Positions 27,140-38,360 of a stretch of DNA of 64,000 nt are shown here, one piece after another. The position numbers and the translations under genes are program-made. The notes under the pieces are model-generated. The model was given only the letters and a program-made list of their open reading frames with translations. It was not told where the DNA came from and made no database searches. This DNA is from Pseudomonas sp. DNDY-54 (GTDB lineage Bacteria > Pseudomonadota > Gammaproteobacteria > Pseudomonadales > Pseudomonadaceae), in the NCBI RefSeq assembly GCF_019880365.1, contig NZ_CP082271.1:3782001-3846000 (forward strand). Reading direction: 5' to 3'. Numbering within the stretch: position 1 is the first letter of the stretch; the number at the start of each line of letters is the position of its first letter.

Positions 27140-29785
27140 ATGCAAGATCTCGATCCCGTCGAAACCCAGGAATGGCTGGACGCCCTCGAGTCAGTACTCG
27201 ATCGCGAAGGTGAAGACCGCGCCCACTACCTGATGACCCGGATGGGTGAACTGGCCACCCGTAGTGGCACACCCCTGCCCTACGGCATCACCACGCCCTA
27301 CCGCAACACCATCCCGGTCACCCGCGAAGCGAAGATGCCCGGCGACCTGTTCATGGAGCGACGTATCCGCTCCCTGGTCCGCTGGAACGCACTGGCGATG
27401 GTGATGCGCGCGAACCTGAAGGACCCGGACCTGGGTGGGCACATTTCCACCTTCGCCTCCAGCGCGACCCTGTATGACATCGGCTTCAACTACTTCTTCC
27501 AGGCTCCGACCGAGGAGCACGGCGGCGACCTGATCTACTATCAGGGTCACGCCTCGCCCGGCATCTACTCGCGCGCCTTTCTCGAAGGCCGCCTGAGCGA
27601 AGATCAGATGCTCAACTTCCGCCAGGAAGTCGATGGCCACGGGTTGTCGAGCTATCCGCACCCGCACCTGATGAACGACTTCTGGCAATTCCCGACCGTA
27701 TCCATGGGTCTGGGCCCGATCACGGCTATCTACCAGGCGCGCTTCATGAAGTACCTGGAGAGCCGCGGCTTCATTCCGAAAGGCAAGCAGCGCGTCTGGT
27801 GCTTCATCGGCGACGGCGAGTGCGACGAGCCGGAAACCCTCGGCGCCATCTCCCTGGCTGGCCGCGAGAACCTGGACAACCTGGTGTTCGTCATCAACTG
27901 CAACCTGCAGCGCCTCGACGGCCCGGTTCGCGGCAATGGCAAGATCATTCAGGAGCTGGAAGGCGTGTTCAAAGGCGCCAACTGGAACGTCACCAAGGTC
28001 GTCTGGGGTCGCCTGTGGGATCCGCTGTTCGCCGCTGACGAAGACGGCCGCATGCAGCGCCGCATGGATCAGGCCATCGACGGCGAATACCAGAACTACA
28101 AGGCCAAAGACGGCGCTTACGTGCGCAAGCATTTCTTCGGGGCCGATCAGGAGTTGCTCAAGCGCGTCGAGAACATGTCCGACGAGGAAGTCTGGAAGCT
28201 CAACCGTGGCGGCCACGACCCCTACAAGGTCTATGCGGCCTATCACCAGGCGGTCAACCACAAAGGCCAGCCGACCGTCATTCTCGCCAAGACCATCAAA
28301 GGTTATGGCACCGGTGCCGGTGAAGCGAAAAACATCGCCCACAACACCAAGAAAGTCGATATCGAGAGCCTGAAGAAATTCCGCGACCGTTTCGACATTC
28401 CGATCAACGATTCGCAACTCGAAGAGCTGCCGTTCTATCGTCCTGCCGAAGACAGCGCAGAAATGAGATATCTGCGCAAGTGCCGTGAGAAACTTGGCGG
28501 CTCGCTGCCGCAGCGTCGGGCCAAGAGCTTCAGCATTCCAACGCCGCCGCTGGAGACGCTTAAAGCTGTCCTCGACGGTTCTGGAGACCGTGAAATCTCC
28601 ACCACCATGGCGTTCGGCCGGATCTTGTCGCAGCTGATCAAAGACAAGGACCTGGGCAAGCGCATCGTGCCGATCCTCGCCGACGAAGCGCGTACCTTCG
28701 GCATGGAAGGCATGTTCCGCCAGCTGGGTATCTACTCGCCGGTAGGGCAGCTGTACGAGCCGGTCGACCGCGACCAGGTGATGTACTACCGCGAGGTGCA
28801 GGACGGGCAAATCCTGCAGGAAGGTCTCAACGAAGCGGGCGCCTTCTCCTCCTTCATGGCCGCCGGTACCGCCTACAGCAACTACAACCAGCCGATGCTG
28901 CCGGTCTACATCTTCTATTCGATGTTCGGCTTCCAGCGTATCGGCGACCTGGCCTGGGCGGCGGGTGATGCACAGACCCGCGGCTTCCTGCTGGGCGGCA
29001 CCTCCGGGCGCACCACGTTGAACGGCGAAGGCCTGCAGCACGAGGACGGGCACAGCCACATCCTCGCCAGCACCATCCCCAACTGCCGCAGCTATGACCC
29101 CACCTACGGCTATGAGCTGGCAGTGATCATGCATCACGGCATGCACGAGATGATGGAGCTGCAGAAGAGCGTCTACTACTACATCACCGTGATGAACGAG
29201 AACTACCAGCAGCCAGCCATGCCAGAAGGTGTCGAAGAAGGCATCATCAAAGGCATGTACCTGCTCGAAGAAGCCAAGGGCGACTTCAAGCACCGCGTAC
29301 AGCTGTTGGGTTCGGGTTCCATCCTGCGCGAAGTCCGCGCCGCGGTGGACATCCTCGCCAAGATGGGCGTCGGCGCCGACGTCTGGAGCGTGACCAGCTT
29401 CAACGAGCTGCGCCGCGATGGCCTGGCCGTGGACCACTGGAACCGCTTGCACCCAACCGATGTACCCCGCAAGAGCTATGTCGAGCAGTGTCTGGAAGGT
29501 CGCGAAGGTCCAGTCATCGCTTCCACCGACTACATGAAGCTGTTCGCCGATCAGATTCGCCAGTGGGTGCCATCCCGCGAATATCAGGTGCTGGGCACCG
29601 ACGGCTTCGGCCGCAGCGACTCGCGCGCCAAGCTTCGCGACTTCTTCGAAGTCGACCGTCGCTGGGTCGCTGTCGCCGCCCTGCAGGCACTCGCCGATCG
29701 CGGCGCCATCGAACGCACCGTGGTGGCCAACGCCATCACCGAGTTCGGTATCGACCCCGAGAAGCGCAATCCTCTGGATTGCTGA
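27140..29785 (+). CDS. aceE: Pyruvate dehydrogenase E1 component AceE (homodimeric type)
   Basis: An 881-residue thiamine-diphosphate enzyme that decarboxylates pyruvate and acetylates the lipoyl arms of AceF. The ThDP motif runs from FIGDGECDEPETLGAI (near residue 230) to VINCNLQRLDGPV. The pyrimidine-binding region includes DEARTFGMEGMFRQLGIY. Length and layout match the single-chain E1 of gammaproteobacteria. It starts the aceE-aceF operon and is preceded by two palindromic operator candidates. The start at MQDLDPVETQEWL agrees with homologues. Confidence 0.97.
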   Translation: MQDLDPVETQEWLDALESVLDREGEDRAHYLMTRMGELATRSGTPLPYGITTPYRNTIPVTREAKMPGDLFMERRIRSLVRWNALAMVMRANLKDPDLGGHISTFASSATLYDIGFNYFFQAPTEEHGGDLIYYQGHASPGIYSRAFLEGRLSEDQMLNFRQEVDGHGLSSYPHPHLMNDFWQFPTVSMGLGPITAIYQARFMKYLESRGFIPKGKQRVWCFIGDGECDEPETLGAISLAGRENLDNLVFVINCNLQRLDGPVRGNGKIIQELEGVFKGANWNVTKVVWGRLWDPLFAADEDGRMQRRMDQAIDGEYQNYKAKDGAYVRKHFFGADQELLKRVENMSDEEVWKLNRGGHDPYKVYAAYHQAVNHKGQPTVILAKTIKGYGTGAGEAKNIAHNTKKVDIESLKKFRDRFDIPINDSQLEELPFYRPAEDSAEMRYLRKCREKLGGSLPQRRAKSFSIPTPPLETLKAVLDGSGDREISTTMAFGRILSQLIKDKDLGKRIVPILADEARTFGMEGMFRQLGIYSPVGQLYEPVDRDQVMYYREVQDGQILQEGLNEAGAFSSFMAAGTAYSNYNQPMLPVYIFYSMFGFQRIGDLAWAAGDAQTRGFLLGGTSGRTTLNGEGLQHEDGHSHILASTIPNCRSYDPTYGYELAVIMHHGMHEMMELQKSVYYYITVMNENYQQPAMPEGVEEGIIKGMYLLEEAKGDFKHRVQLLGSGSILREVRAAVDILAKMGVGADVWSVTSFNELRRDGLAVDHWNRLHPTDVPRKSYVEQCLEGREGPVIASTDYMKLFADQIRQWVPSREYQVLGTDGFGRSDSRAKLRDFFEVDRRWVAVAALQALADRGAIERTVVANAITEFGIDPEKRNPLDC

Positions 29786-29809
29786 TGCGTGCGCACAGGA
29801 GAACCTATC

Positions 29810-31825
29810 GTGAGTGAAACCATACGCGTACCCGACATCGGCAGCGGTGAGGGTGAAGTAATCGAGTTGTTCGTCAAGGTCGGTGACCGTATCGAAGCCG
29901 ACCAGAGCATCCTGACGCTCGAGTCCGACAAGGCCAGCATGGAGATTCCGGCGCCCAAGGCGGGCGTCGTGAAAGCCTTGAAGGTCAAGCTGGGCGACCG
30001 CCTGAAGGAAGGCGATGACCTGCTGGAACTGGAAAGCGAGGAAGGCCAGGCAAGCGAGGCCGAAGCCCAAGCCGAAGCCGAGCCAGCGGGCGCCGCTACC
30101 GGCGGCCCGGCGGACGAAACCGAAGCGCCTACGCCTCCGGGCGATGAGAATCCTTCGGCTTCTGCCGAAGAAGGCGAGTCGCAAGAAATCAAGGTTCCGG
30201 ACATCGGCTCTTCAGGCAAAGCCAGCGTGATCGAAATTTCGGTCAAGCCCGGCGACACCATCGCCGCCGAGCAGGCGTTGATCACGCTTGAGTCCGACAA
30301 GGCCAGCATGGAGATTCCGTCTCCAGCTGCAGGTGTGGTTGAGAGCATTTCGGTGAAAATAGGCGACGAAGTCGGCACTGGCGATCTGATCCTTATGCTC
30401 AAGGGAGCAGCGCAAAGCAAGCCGACAGCGAGTACGCCAACCGCAGACCAGGCAGCGAGCGCTCCCAAGGAAAAGCTCACCGAGCACGCGGCTGAAGAGC
30501 CTAATGAAGCGGCGGGCGAATCCGTGGAAGAAGTGCGGATACCTGACATCGGCTCCAGTGGCAGCGCAAACGTCATTGAAGTCATGGTCAAGGCCGGAGA
30601 CAGCGTCGAAGCGGATCAGTCACTGATTACGCTGGAGTCGGACAAGGCGAGCATGGAAATCCCCGCGCCGAAGGCCGGCGTGGTGGAATCCCTGTCGATC
30701 AAGGTCGGTGACGAGGCAAAGACCGGCGACTTGATCCTTACCCTGAAAGTCGCAGGCGCAGCACCCGCGAAAAAGACCGAGGCGAAACCCCAGCCGCAGG
30801 AAGAGGCGGTATCGCAGCAACAGGCGGTTGCGCCAAACAAGCAAGGCGTACCAGAAGCCAAGGCGGCCGCGACGCCGGCCCCAACGGTCAGCGGCCCGAG
30901 CAAGGCAGGCACCAAGGTGCACGCCGGTCCGGCCGTGCGCATGACCGCACGGGAATTCGGTGTAGAACTGGCAGATGTCACGGGCACTGGGCCCAAAGGC
31001 CGGATTCTCAAGGAAGACGTCCAGGCTTACGTCAAGACCATGATGTCCAAAGCCAAGCAGGCGCCGGCAGAAGGCGCTGCGGGTGGCGCAGGCATTCCTT
31101 CGATCCCGACTATCGACTTCAGCCGCTTTGGTGAGATCGAAGAAGTACCGATGACCCGCCTGATGCAGGTCGGCGCCGCGAACCTGCACCGCAGCTGGCT
31201 AAACGTCCCCCACGTGACCCAATTCGAGTCAGCCGATATCACCGAGCTGGAGGCCTTCCGTGTTGCGCAGAAGGCCATCGCTGAGAAGGCTGGCGTCAAG
31301 CTCACCGTGCTGCCGCTGTTGCTCAAGGCCTGCGCACACTTGCTCAGAGAACTGCCAGACTTCAACAGCTCGCTGGCACCCAGCGGCAAGGCCTTGATTC
31401 GCAAGAAGTACGTGCATGTTGGCTTTGCGGTGGATACACCGGACGGCTTGATGGTTCCGGTCATCAAGAACGTGGACCAGAAGAGCTTGCTGCAACTGGC
31501 GGGCGAAGCGGCGGAGTTGGCCGAGAAAGCCCGCACCAAGAAGCTGTCTCCAGATGCCATGCAGGGTGCCTGCTTCACCATTTCCAGCCTTGGCCACATT
31601 GGCGGCACCGGCTTCACGCCGATCGTGAATGCACCGGAAGTGGCGATCCTGGGCGTTTCGAAGGCCGCCATGCAGCCCGTGTGGGATGGCAAGGCTTTCC
31701 AGCCTCGCCTGATGCTGCCGTTGTCGCTGTCCTATGACCATCGCGTCATCAACGGCGCTGCGGCAGCGCGTTTTACCAAGCGCCTGTCCGAGCTGCTCGC
31801 AGATATCCGCACGATGTTGCTTTGA
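29810..31825 (+). CDS. aceF: Dihydrolipoamide acetyltransferase AceF with three lipoyl domains (GTG start)
   Basis: A 671-residue E2 subunit. Three lipoyl domains are visible, each with the ESDKASME lipoylation motif (about residues 38, 163 and 283), separated by Ala/Pro/Glu-rich linkers. A peripheral-subunit-binding domain follows (about 375-410, VRMTAREFGVELADVTGTGP), then the catalytic domain with DHRVING. The start is GTG at 29810, with AGGAGA eight bases upstream; an in-frame ATG at 29789 lies before this ribosome-binding site and was rejected. It is co-transcribed with aceE and ends before a strong terminator. Confidence 0.95.
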   Translation: MSETIRVPDIGSGEGEVIELFVKVGDRIEADQSILTLESDKASMEIPAPKAGVVKALKVKLGDRLKEGDDLLELESEEGQASEAEAQAEAEPAGAATGGPADETEAPTPPGDENPSASAEEGESQEIKVPDIGSSGKASVIEISVKPGDTIAAEQALITLESDKASMEIPSPAAGVVESISVKIGDEVGTGDLILMLKGAAQSKPTASTPTADQAASAPKEKLTEHAAEEPNEAAGESVEEVRIPDIGSSGSANVIEVMVKAGDSVEADQSLITLESDKASMEIPAPKAGVVESLSIKVGDEAKTGDLILTLKVAGAAPAKKTEAKPQPQEEAVSQQQAVAPNKQGVPEAKAAATPAPTVSGPSKAGTKVHAGPAVRMTAREFGVELADVTGTGPKGRILKEDVQAYVKTMMSKAKQAPAEGAAGGAGIPSIPTIDFSRFGEIEEVPMTRLMQVGAANLHRSWLNVPHVTQFESADITELEAFRVAQKAIAEKAGVKLTVLPLLLKACAHLLRELPDFNSSLAPSGKALIRKKYVHVGFAVDTPDGLMVPVIKNVDQKSLLQLAGEAAELAEKARTKKLSPDAMQGACFTISSLGHIGGTGFTPIVNAPEVAILGVSKAAMQPVWDGKAFQPRLMLPLSLSYDHRVINGAAAARFTKRLSELLADIRTMLL

Positions 31826-31838
31826 GCGATTAGCAAAG

Positions 31839-31866
31839 AAAAAACCCGCCATCTGGCGGGTTTTTT
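31839..31866. terminator. Bidirectional intrinsic terminator after aceF
   Basis: An AACCCGCC/GGCGGGTT stem with a four-base loop has an A-run on the left and a T-run on the right. It can therefore stop transcription from aceF (plus) and from the exported-protein gene (minus). Confidence 0.9.
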
Positions 31867-31906
31867 AATGGGTCATCAGTGAACGGCACTACCGAAGCGA
31901 GCTCAT

Positions 31907-32434
31907 TTATCCTTTTTGCAGGTTCCGGATCAGAAAAGACAACGCTTTTGCCAGCTCCTCAGCACCTTTCGGATCTCGCAGAATGGTCAACCACGGGTCA
32001 CCGCCTGCAGGACTCGCAATCTCACAGACGATACCTTGAGGCGGGCATTGGTATTGAAGATACGGATCCATGCCGAACACCGAAAAACTGCGGTTGCGTA
32101 CCGCGATATTCCCTGAGGCATCGCGACGCTCTTCGCGAATCCTTAATTCTCCCGGTGCACCCACGCTCAGGCGATAGTTCATGTCTTGCGGATTGGGCTG
32201 CCCGACTTGGAACGCGGCCTTTAAGGCATGTGTCCCCAGCAAGGCATTACTGTGAGTAAGCAGGGCTTTTCGTTCATTCGAGGTAAGATAGAGCGCCTTG
32301 AGTTCGGCCAGGTAATTGGCCGATTCAGCGGAGTCCAACGTATTTGACTCAACCGCTTGCAGCGGTACGCTGACACCCAGGAACAATGAGATTAACAGTA
32401 ACGTTGAAAGCTGGCTTGTCAGTCCCTTTCGCAT
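31907..32434 (-). CDS. Exported protein of unknown function
   Basis: A 175-residue protein with a clear N-terminal signal peptide: basic start MRKGLTSQ, hydrophobic core LSTLLLISLFLGVSV and a likely cleavage after LQA (about residue 27). The mature part has a pair of cysteines in YQCPPQGIVCEIASP (about 130-140) that could form a disulfide. No known domain is recognised. It is divergent from the dipA-like gene across 90 bases and convergent with aceF, sharing the bidirectional terminator. A periplasmic or outer-membrane location is inferred from the signal sequence. Confidence 0.7.
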   Translation of the reverse strand: MRKGLTSQLSTLLLISLFLGVSVPLQAVESNTLDSAESANYLAELKALYLTSNERKALLTHSNALLGTHALKAAFQVGQPNPQDMNYRLSVGAPGELRIREERRDASGNIAVRNRSFSVFGMDPYLQYQCPPQGIVCEIASPAGGDPWLTILRDPKGAEELAKALSFLIRNLQKG

Positions 32435-32524
32435 GATGCACCCTTGCGTTATCTAATATTATTTAGCCATCTTTTTTGCAGCTAGCGAAGCGATTCTCGC
32501 AGCATACTGGAAGCAAACCGCTCG

Positions 32525-35200
32525 ATGAAAATACATACCGATGCCGCCAGTCGTCTGGCGACCGAGGTTGTGACGCAGTTGCCAGTGCCTTCCAGGCTCG
32601 GAATGCTGCGCTTCGAGCGTTTGAACGAGTCCAGTTGGGCCCTGCTCTATCTTGATCCTGCGTGTGAGCGTCATCTGGGACAACCGGCTCACGAGTTGTG
32701 TTCGCTGATCGAGTCGCCCTACGCCAGCCTGATGGAGCCCGCGTTGCGCCTACAAGCGCACGACCTCGTCCAGGCCCAACTGGCCACCCAAGGCCATTAT
32801 TCCATCCGCTATTGCCTGCATACGGCGAATGGCCTGCTGGATCTGCTCGAGATTGGTGAAGTCTGTCATCAGTATGGTCGAGAATTGCTGCGTGGCTACC
32901 TGATAGTACAGCCGCATTCGACGGAAGCTGCGTCAAGCCCACAACTGACTGATTCGGCGCTCGGTCAGCTTCCGAATTCCGGAACGCAAACAACGGATGT
33001 GCACCTCGAGCACCTCATCCGCTCGCGTGCGCAACAGAACCTCATTGTGCGCTTGGCACGGCACCGATACAGCTCATCCAATCCACAATTGGAAGCTGCG
33101 CAGCTGATCACTCAGGCCGCTAGCGAAGCCTACGGCATTGCGCGAGCCGCTATCTGGCACATCAACAATAACCAGCTCGAAACAGTCGCGGCTTATCGTC
33201 GTGATATCGACAGCCACGAATACCCGCCGCCGCTAGACCTGTCCAAGTGCCCCCGCTACGTGGAAGCCCTTCACAGCGGTCGTGCGATTGTCGTGGCAAA
33301 CGTCCTTCTGGACCCGCGCACTCAGGAACTGGCCGGCGGCTTTTTCGACACACGGGGTATCACGTCGACACTGGACGCGACCATTCGCGTCGGCGGCGAT
33401 GTCATTGGCGTGCTCTGCCTGGAGCATTCAGGCAGCACGCGCGTCTGGCATCCAGACGAGGTGGCGTTTGCCGGTGAACTGGCCGATCAGTACGCACAAG
33501 TACTCGCCAACCAACAGAGATTGAGCGCCACCCATACACTGCACCTTTTTCAGCGGGCAGTAGAACAGAGCGCAAGCGCGTTCATCCTGGTCGACAGGAA
33601 CGGTGTCGTGGATTACGTCAACCCGAGCTTTACGGCCATCACTCAATACTCCGCCGAGGAGGTTCGAGGGCGTCGCCTTACCGAGCTGAGCACGTTGGAA
33701 AACCTCAGCGAACTGCTTTTCGACACCTCCTCCAGTCTGGCCAACAGCAACAGCTGGCAGGGCGAGTTTCGTAGCCGTCGCAAAAATCTCGAACCCTATT
33801 GGGGCCAACTGTCGATCTCCAAGGTCTACGGCGAGAATGGCGAACTGACGCATTACATCGGCATTTACGAAGACATCACACATAGCAAGCTGGCGCAGCA
33901 GCACATCGAACGCCTGGCCTATACCGACAACCTCACCAGCCTCGGAAACAGACCGTTTTTTATCCGTAGCATCGAAGAGCGTTTCGCCAATAGCAATGAG
34001 CCGCAGCTGTGCCTGCTGTTGGTAGACATCGACAACTTCAAGCGCATCAACGACAGTTTGGGGCACCAGACCGGCGACAAATTGCTGGCTAGCCTGGCCC
34101 GACGTCTGCGCAACAGCCTGAACCGCGACAGCGTGCTAGCGCGCTTTGCCAGCAACGAGTTTGCCCTGCTACTCGACGACATGGGCCTGGAGGAAGGACA
34201 GCATCTGGCACACCAGGTGCTGCGCATTCTGGACAAGCCGCTATTCGTCGATAAGCAGCTGATCAGCGTCAGCGCTTCGCTCGGCCTTGCGTGTTCGCCA
34301 CTGCACGGCACCGACCCGGAAACGCTGATGAAACACGCCGGCCAAGCCCTGCACAGAGCCAAGGCAAACGGGAAGAATCAGGTTCAGGTGTTCACCGAAG
34401 CCCTGCATGCTGAAGCGAACTACAAGCTGTTCGTGGAAAACAACCTGCGCCGCGCACTGGTGCAGAACGAGCTGGAAGTGTTCTACCAACCCAAGCTCTG
34501 CCTGCGTACCGGGCGGCTACAGGGGTTGGAGGCGTTGCTGCGCTGGAATCATCCCGAGAAAGGCATGATCCGTCCTGATCAGTTCATAAGCGTGGCTGAA
34601 GAAACCGGACTGATCATTCCCATCGGCAAATGGGTGGCTCAAGAGGCCTGCCGGATGGGTTTGCAGCTCGCTGCCCTGGGTGTCGGCGCGCCCAAGATGG
34701 CGATCAACCTATCGCCAAAACAGTTTTCCGACCCCGATCTAGTCGGCTCGATCGCGGCCATACTTGCTGAAGAGCGACTGCCGTCAGGCTGCCTGGAGCT
34801 GGAACTGACAGAAAGCCTGCTCCTCGAAGCGACCGAGGAAACGCGACAGCAGTTGATAGGCCTGAAAGCGCTTGGTGTCACGTTAGCGATGGACGACTTC
34901 GGGACTGGCTATTCGTCGCTGAGCTATTTGAAGAAGTTTCCCATCGACGTGATCAAGATCGACCGAAGCTTCATCAAGGATATCCCCGGCAACCAGGACG
35001 ACATTGAAATTACCTCCGCGGTGATCGCCATGGCCCGAAACCTTAACCTGAAGGTAGTTGCCGAAGGCATCGAGACAACCGAGCAGCTGGCCTTTCTACG
35101 CCACCAACGCTGCGATATCGGTCAGGGCTACCTGTTCGACAAGCCAATTCCAGGCGCACAGCTCGCCTGCTCGCTGCGCCGCTACCCGAACTGGCTCTGA
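32525..35200 (+). CDS. dipA: Cyclic-di-GMP phosphodiesterase with GAF, PAS, degenerate GGDEF and EAL domains (DipA-like)
   Basis: An 891-residue soluble signalling protein. Domain order is a unique N-terminus (1-175), GAF (about 190-335), PAS (about 340-465), GGDEF-like (about 470-630) and EAL (about 640-885). The GGDEF motif is replaced by ASNEF, so cyclase activity is unlikely. The EAL domain keeps EALLRW, INLSP, ELTES, DDFGTGYS, IKID and EGIE, so phosphodiesterase activity is expected. The layout and the position beside aceF and msrA match P. aeruginosa DipA (PA5017), which acts in biofilm dispersal. No good Shine-Dalgarno is seen before 32525. Confidence 0.88.
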   Translation: MKIHTDAASRLATEVVTQLPVPSRLGMLRFERLNESSWALLYLDPACERHLGQPAHELCSLIESPYASLMEPALRLQAHDLVQAQLATQGHYSIRYCLHTANGLLDLLEIGEVCHQYGRELLRGYLIVQPHSTEAASSPQLTDSALGQLPNSGTQTTDVHLEHLIRSRAQQNLIVRLARHRYSSSNPQLEAAQLITQAASEAYGIARAAIWHINNNQLETVAAYRRDIDSHEYPPPLDLSKCPRYVEALHSGRAIVVANVLLDPRTQELAGGFFDTRGITSTLDATIRVGGDVIGVLCLEHSGSTRVWHPDEVAFAGELADQYAQVLANQQRLSATHTLHLFQRAVEQSASAFILVDRNGVVDYVNPSFTAITQYSAEEVRGRRLTELSTLENLSELLFDTSSSLANSNSWQGEFRSRRKNLEPYWGQLSISKVYGENGELTHYIGIYEDITHSKLAQQHIERLAYTDNLTSLGNRPFFIRSIEERFANSNEPQLCLLLVDIDNFKRINDSLGHQTGDKLLASLARRLRNSLNRDSVLARFASNEFALLLDDMGLEEGQHLAHQVLRILDKPLFVDKQLISVSASLGLACSPLHGTDPETLMKHAGQALHRAKANGKNQVQVFTEALHAEANYKLFVENNLRRALVQNELEVFYQPKLCLRTGRLQGLEALLRWNHPEKGMIRPDQFISVAEETGLIIPIGKWVAQEACRMGLQLAALGVGAPKMAINLSPKQFSDPDLVGSIAAILAEERLPSGCLELELTESLLLEATEETRQQLIGLKALGVTLAMDDFGTGYSSLSYLKKFPIDVIKIDRSFIKDIPGNQDDIEITSAVIAMARNLNLKVVAEGIETTEQLAFLRHQRCDIGQGYLFDKPIPGAQLACSLRRYPNWL

Positions 35201-35302
35201 GCCTTCGGTCAGCTATCGTCACGGAGAAAGCGCTTTGGTTTTGTTCGCTTGGTAGCCTAGGCTTCGACCAGCCCATACGTTTACCAAGGATCGAGGACTC
35301 AA

Positions 35303-35968
35303 ATGACTCTGCGCTCGCAAATTCTTGTTCATAAACAGGCACTCCCGGACGCAGGACAAGCTCTGCCCGGACGAGCAACACCCGTCCCTGTACCACCTAC
35401 TCATTTCGTCAATGGAAACGCGCTTCAACCCCCATTCCCGGGTCATCTACAGCAGGCCGTATTTGCCATGGGGTGCTTCTGGGGAGCCGAGCGGCGATTC
35501 TGGGAGCAACCGGGCGTTTGGACTACCGCCGCCGGCTATGCGGGGGGACACACGCCAAACCCGACTTATGAAGAAGTGTGTTCCGGTCTTACTGGACATA
35601 CCGAAGCGGTGTTGGTGGTGTTCGATCCGCAGCAGATTTCTTATGACGACCTGCTCAGGTTGTTCTGGGAGGCACACAACCCAACCCAAGGCATGCGTCA
35701 GGGCAATGATATTGGCACCCAATATCGCTCGGCGATTTACTGCTTCGATGCAGCCCAGCTGACAGCCGCCCAAGCGAGCGAGGCACGCTTTCAAGCGGAG
35801 CTAGAGAAGCACGGGCTCGGCAACATCACCACGGAGATTGCCGAAGCCCCGTCGTTCTATTACGCCGAGGCCTATCATCAGCAGTATCTGGCGAAGAACC
35901 CAGGCGGTTACTGTGGGCTCGGGGGCACCGGCGTGTGCATGCCTGCTGAGGGCCAGCTAGAGCATTAA
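35303..35968 (+). CDS. msrA: Peptide methionine sulfoxide reductase MsrA
   Basis: A 221-residue enzyme that reduces methionine-S-sulfoxide. The catalytic Cys58 is in MGCFWGAERRF, and recycling cysteines lie in GGYCGLGGTGVCMP at the C-terminus. An N-terminal extension of about 50 residues before the core is typical of the longer Pseudomonas/E. coli form. GAGGA lies five bases before the ATG. It follows dipA as in P. aeruginosa. Confidence 0.95.
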   Translation: MTLRSQILVHKQALPDAGQALPGRATPVPVPPTHFVNGNALQPPFPGHLQQAVFAMGCFWGAERRFWEQPGVWTTAAGYAGGHTPNPTYEEVCSGLTGHTEAVLVVFDPQQISYDDLLRLFWEAHNPTQGMRQGNDIGTQYRSAIYCFDAAQLTAAQASEARFQAELEKHGLGNITTEIAEAPSFYYAEAYHQQYLAKNPGGYCGLGGTGVCMPAEGQLEH

Positions 35969-36035
35969 TGCCTGGCATCCGGATGCACGCGGATCCAGGC
36001 TTGAGCCAGGCCGTGCTTGTGTTGATCAGACAAAG

Positions 36036-36060
36036 AAAACCCCGCCGAAGCGGGGCCTTT
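36036..36060. terminator. Terminator-like hairpin downstream of msrA
   Basis: A CCCCGC-CGAA-GCGGGG stem loop. On the minus strand it is followed by TTTTCTTTG, so it is the better terminator for transcripts coming from the acyl-CoA dehydrogenase. On the plus strand only CCTTT follows, so it would be weaker for msrA. Confidence 0.7.
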
Positions 36061-36212
36061 GCAGACTGAATCCTGACATCCGTGACTTGCGCCGTCCTGG
36101 CGTCGTTCCGCTACGCTTCCATGTTTTTTCTACGCGCTTCCCTACGCGGCGTCCTTCACGCAAAAGACTACCGCCCGGTCAGATAAACCTGTAGTAGCAA
36201 TTTGCACCACAC

Positions 36213-36276
36213 TTTGTAAGCAATGACTTACAAGAAAGCCAGTCCCTGGTTCAGCTTGTAAGTCATGGCCTACAAA
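36213..36276. promoter_or_regulatory. Twin TTGTAAG dyads of unknown function in a convergent intergenic region
   Basis: In the 393-base gap between msrA and the minus-strand acyl-CoA dehydrogenase there are two 20-bp dyads. The first is TTGTAAG-N6-CTTACAA (36214-36233), the second TTGTAAG-N6-CCTACAA (36256-36275), with centres 42 bases apart. A 12-bp perfect inverted repeat, ATGACTTACAAG with CTTGTAAGTCAT, joins them. Both flanking genes point into this gap, so no known promoter explains the dyads. Apart from the terminator at 36036-36060 I see no gene in the gap. Confidence 0.5.
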
Positions 36277-36361
36277 TGATGCAGATCTATGACTGAAGTA
36301 GTGGCGCTTTGTTCCCAAAACTGGCCAATTAATTTCATTATGCCTGTACGGATTAACCCGC

Positions 36362-38140
<1,779 letters not shown>

Positions 38141-38321
38141 GGAAAAGACCTCGCAGAAAACGTGTCACCCGGCCGATTGGCCGCAGCAGTTTCGCGAGTC
38201 TAACTGAAGACGATTCAGCGCCCGAAGCGTCTTAAAATGACCAAATGGTTTCCATCTCGACGCAGGAGTTCACTTCGTTTGCGAATGGGCCCTCATGAGC
38301 CGTGACGACGGTCCAAAACAA

Positions 38322-38346
38322 AGAAGCCCGCGCTTGGCGGGCTTGC
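38322..38346 (-). terminator. Intrinsic terminator after acyl-CoA dehydrogenase 2
   Basis: An AAGCCCGC/GCGGGCTT stem with a five-base loop is followed on the minus strand by CTTTGTTTTGG. It lies 15 bases past the stop of the 38361-40169 gene. The rest of the 220-base gap up to 38141 shows no clear operator; PsrA-type boxes were looked for and not found. Confidence 0.8.
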
Positions 38347-38360
38347 TGTACACAAATGGA

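Noticed and set aside
27191..30184. A 997-codon open reading frame on the minus strand
   Set aside because: It lies antisense to aceE and the start of aceF, which have clear enzyme motifs; high GC bias leaves long open antisense frames. The translation shows no known domain.
38141..38360. A possible PsrA box upstream of acyl-CoA dehydrogenase 1 (GAAACCATTTGG on the minus strand)
   Set aside because: The right half lacks the GTTT core required by the consensus, so it is not a match.
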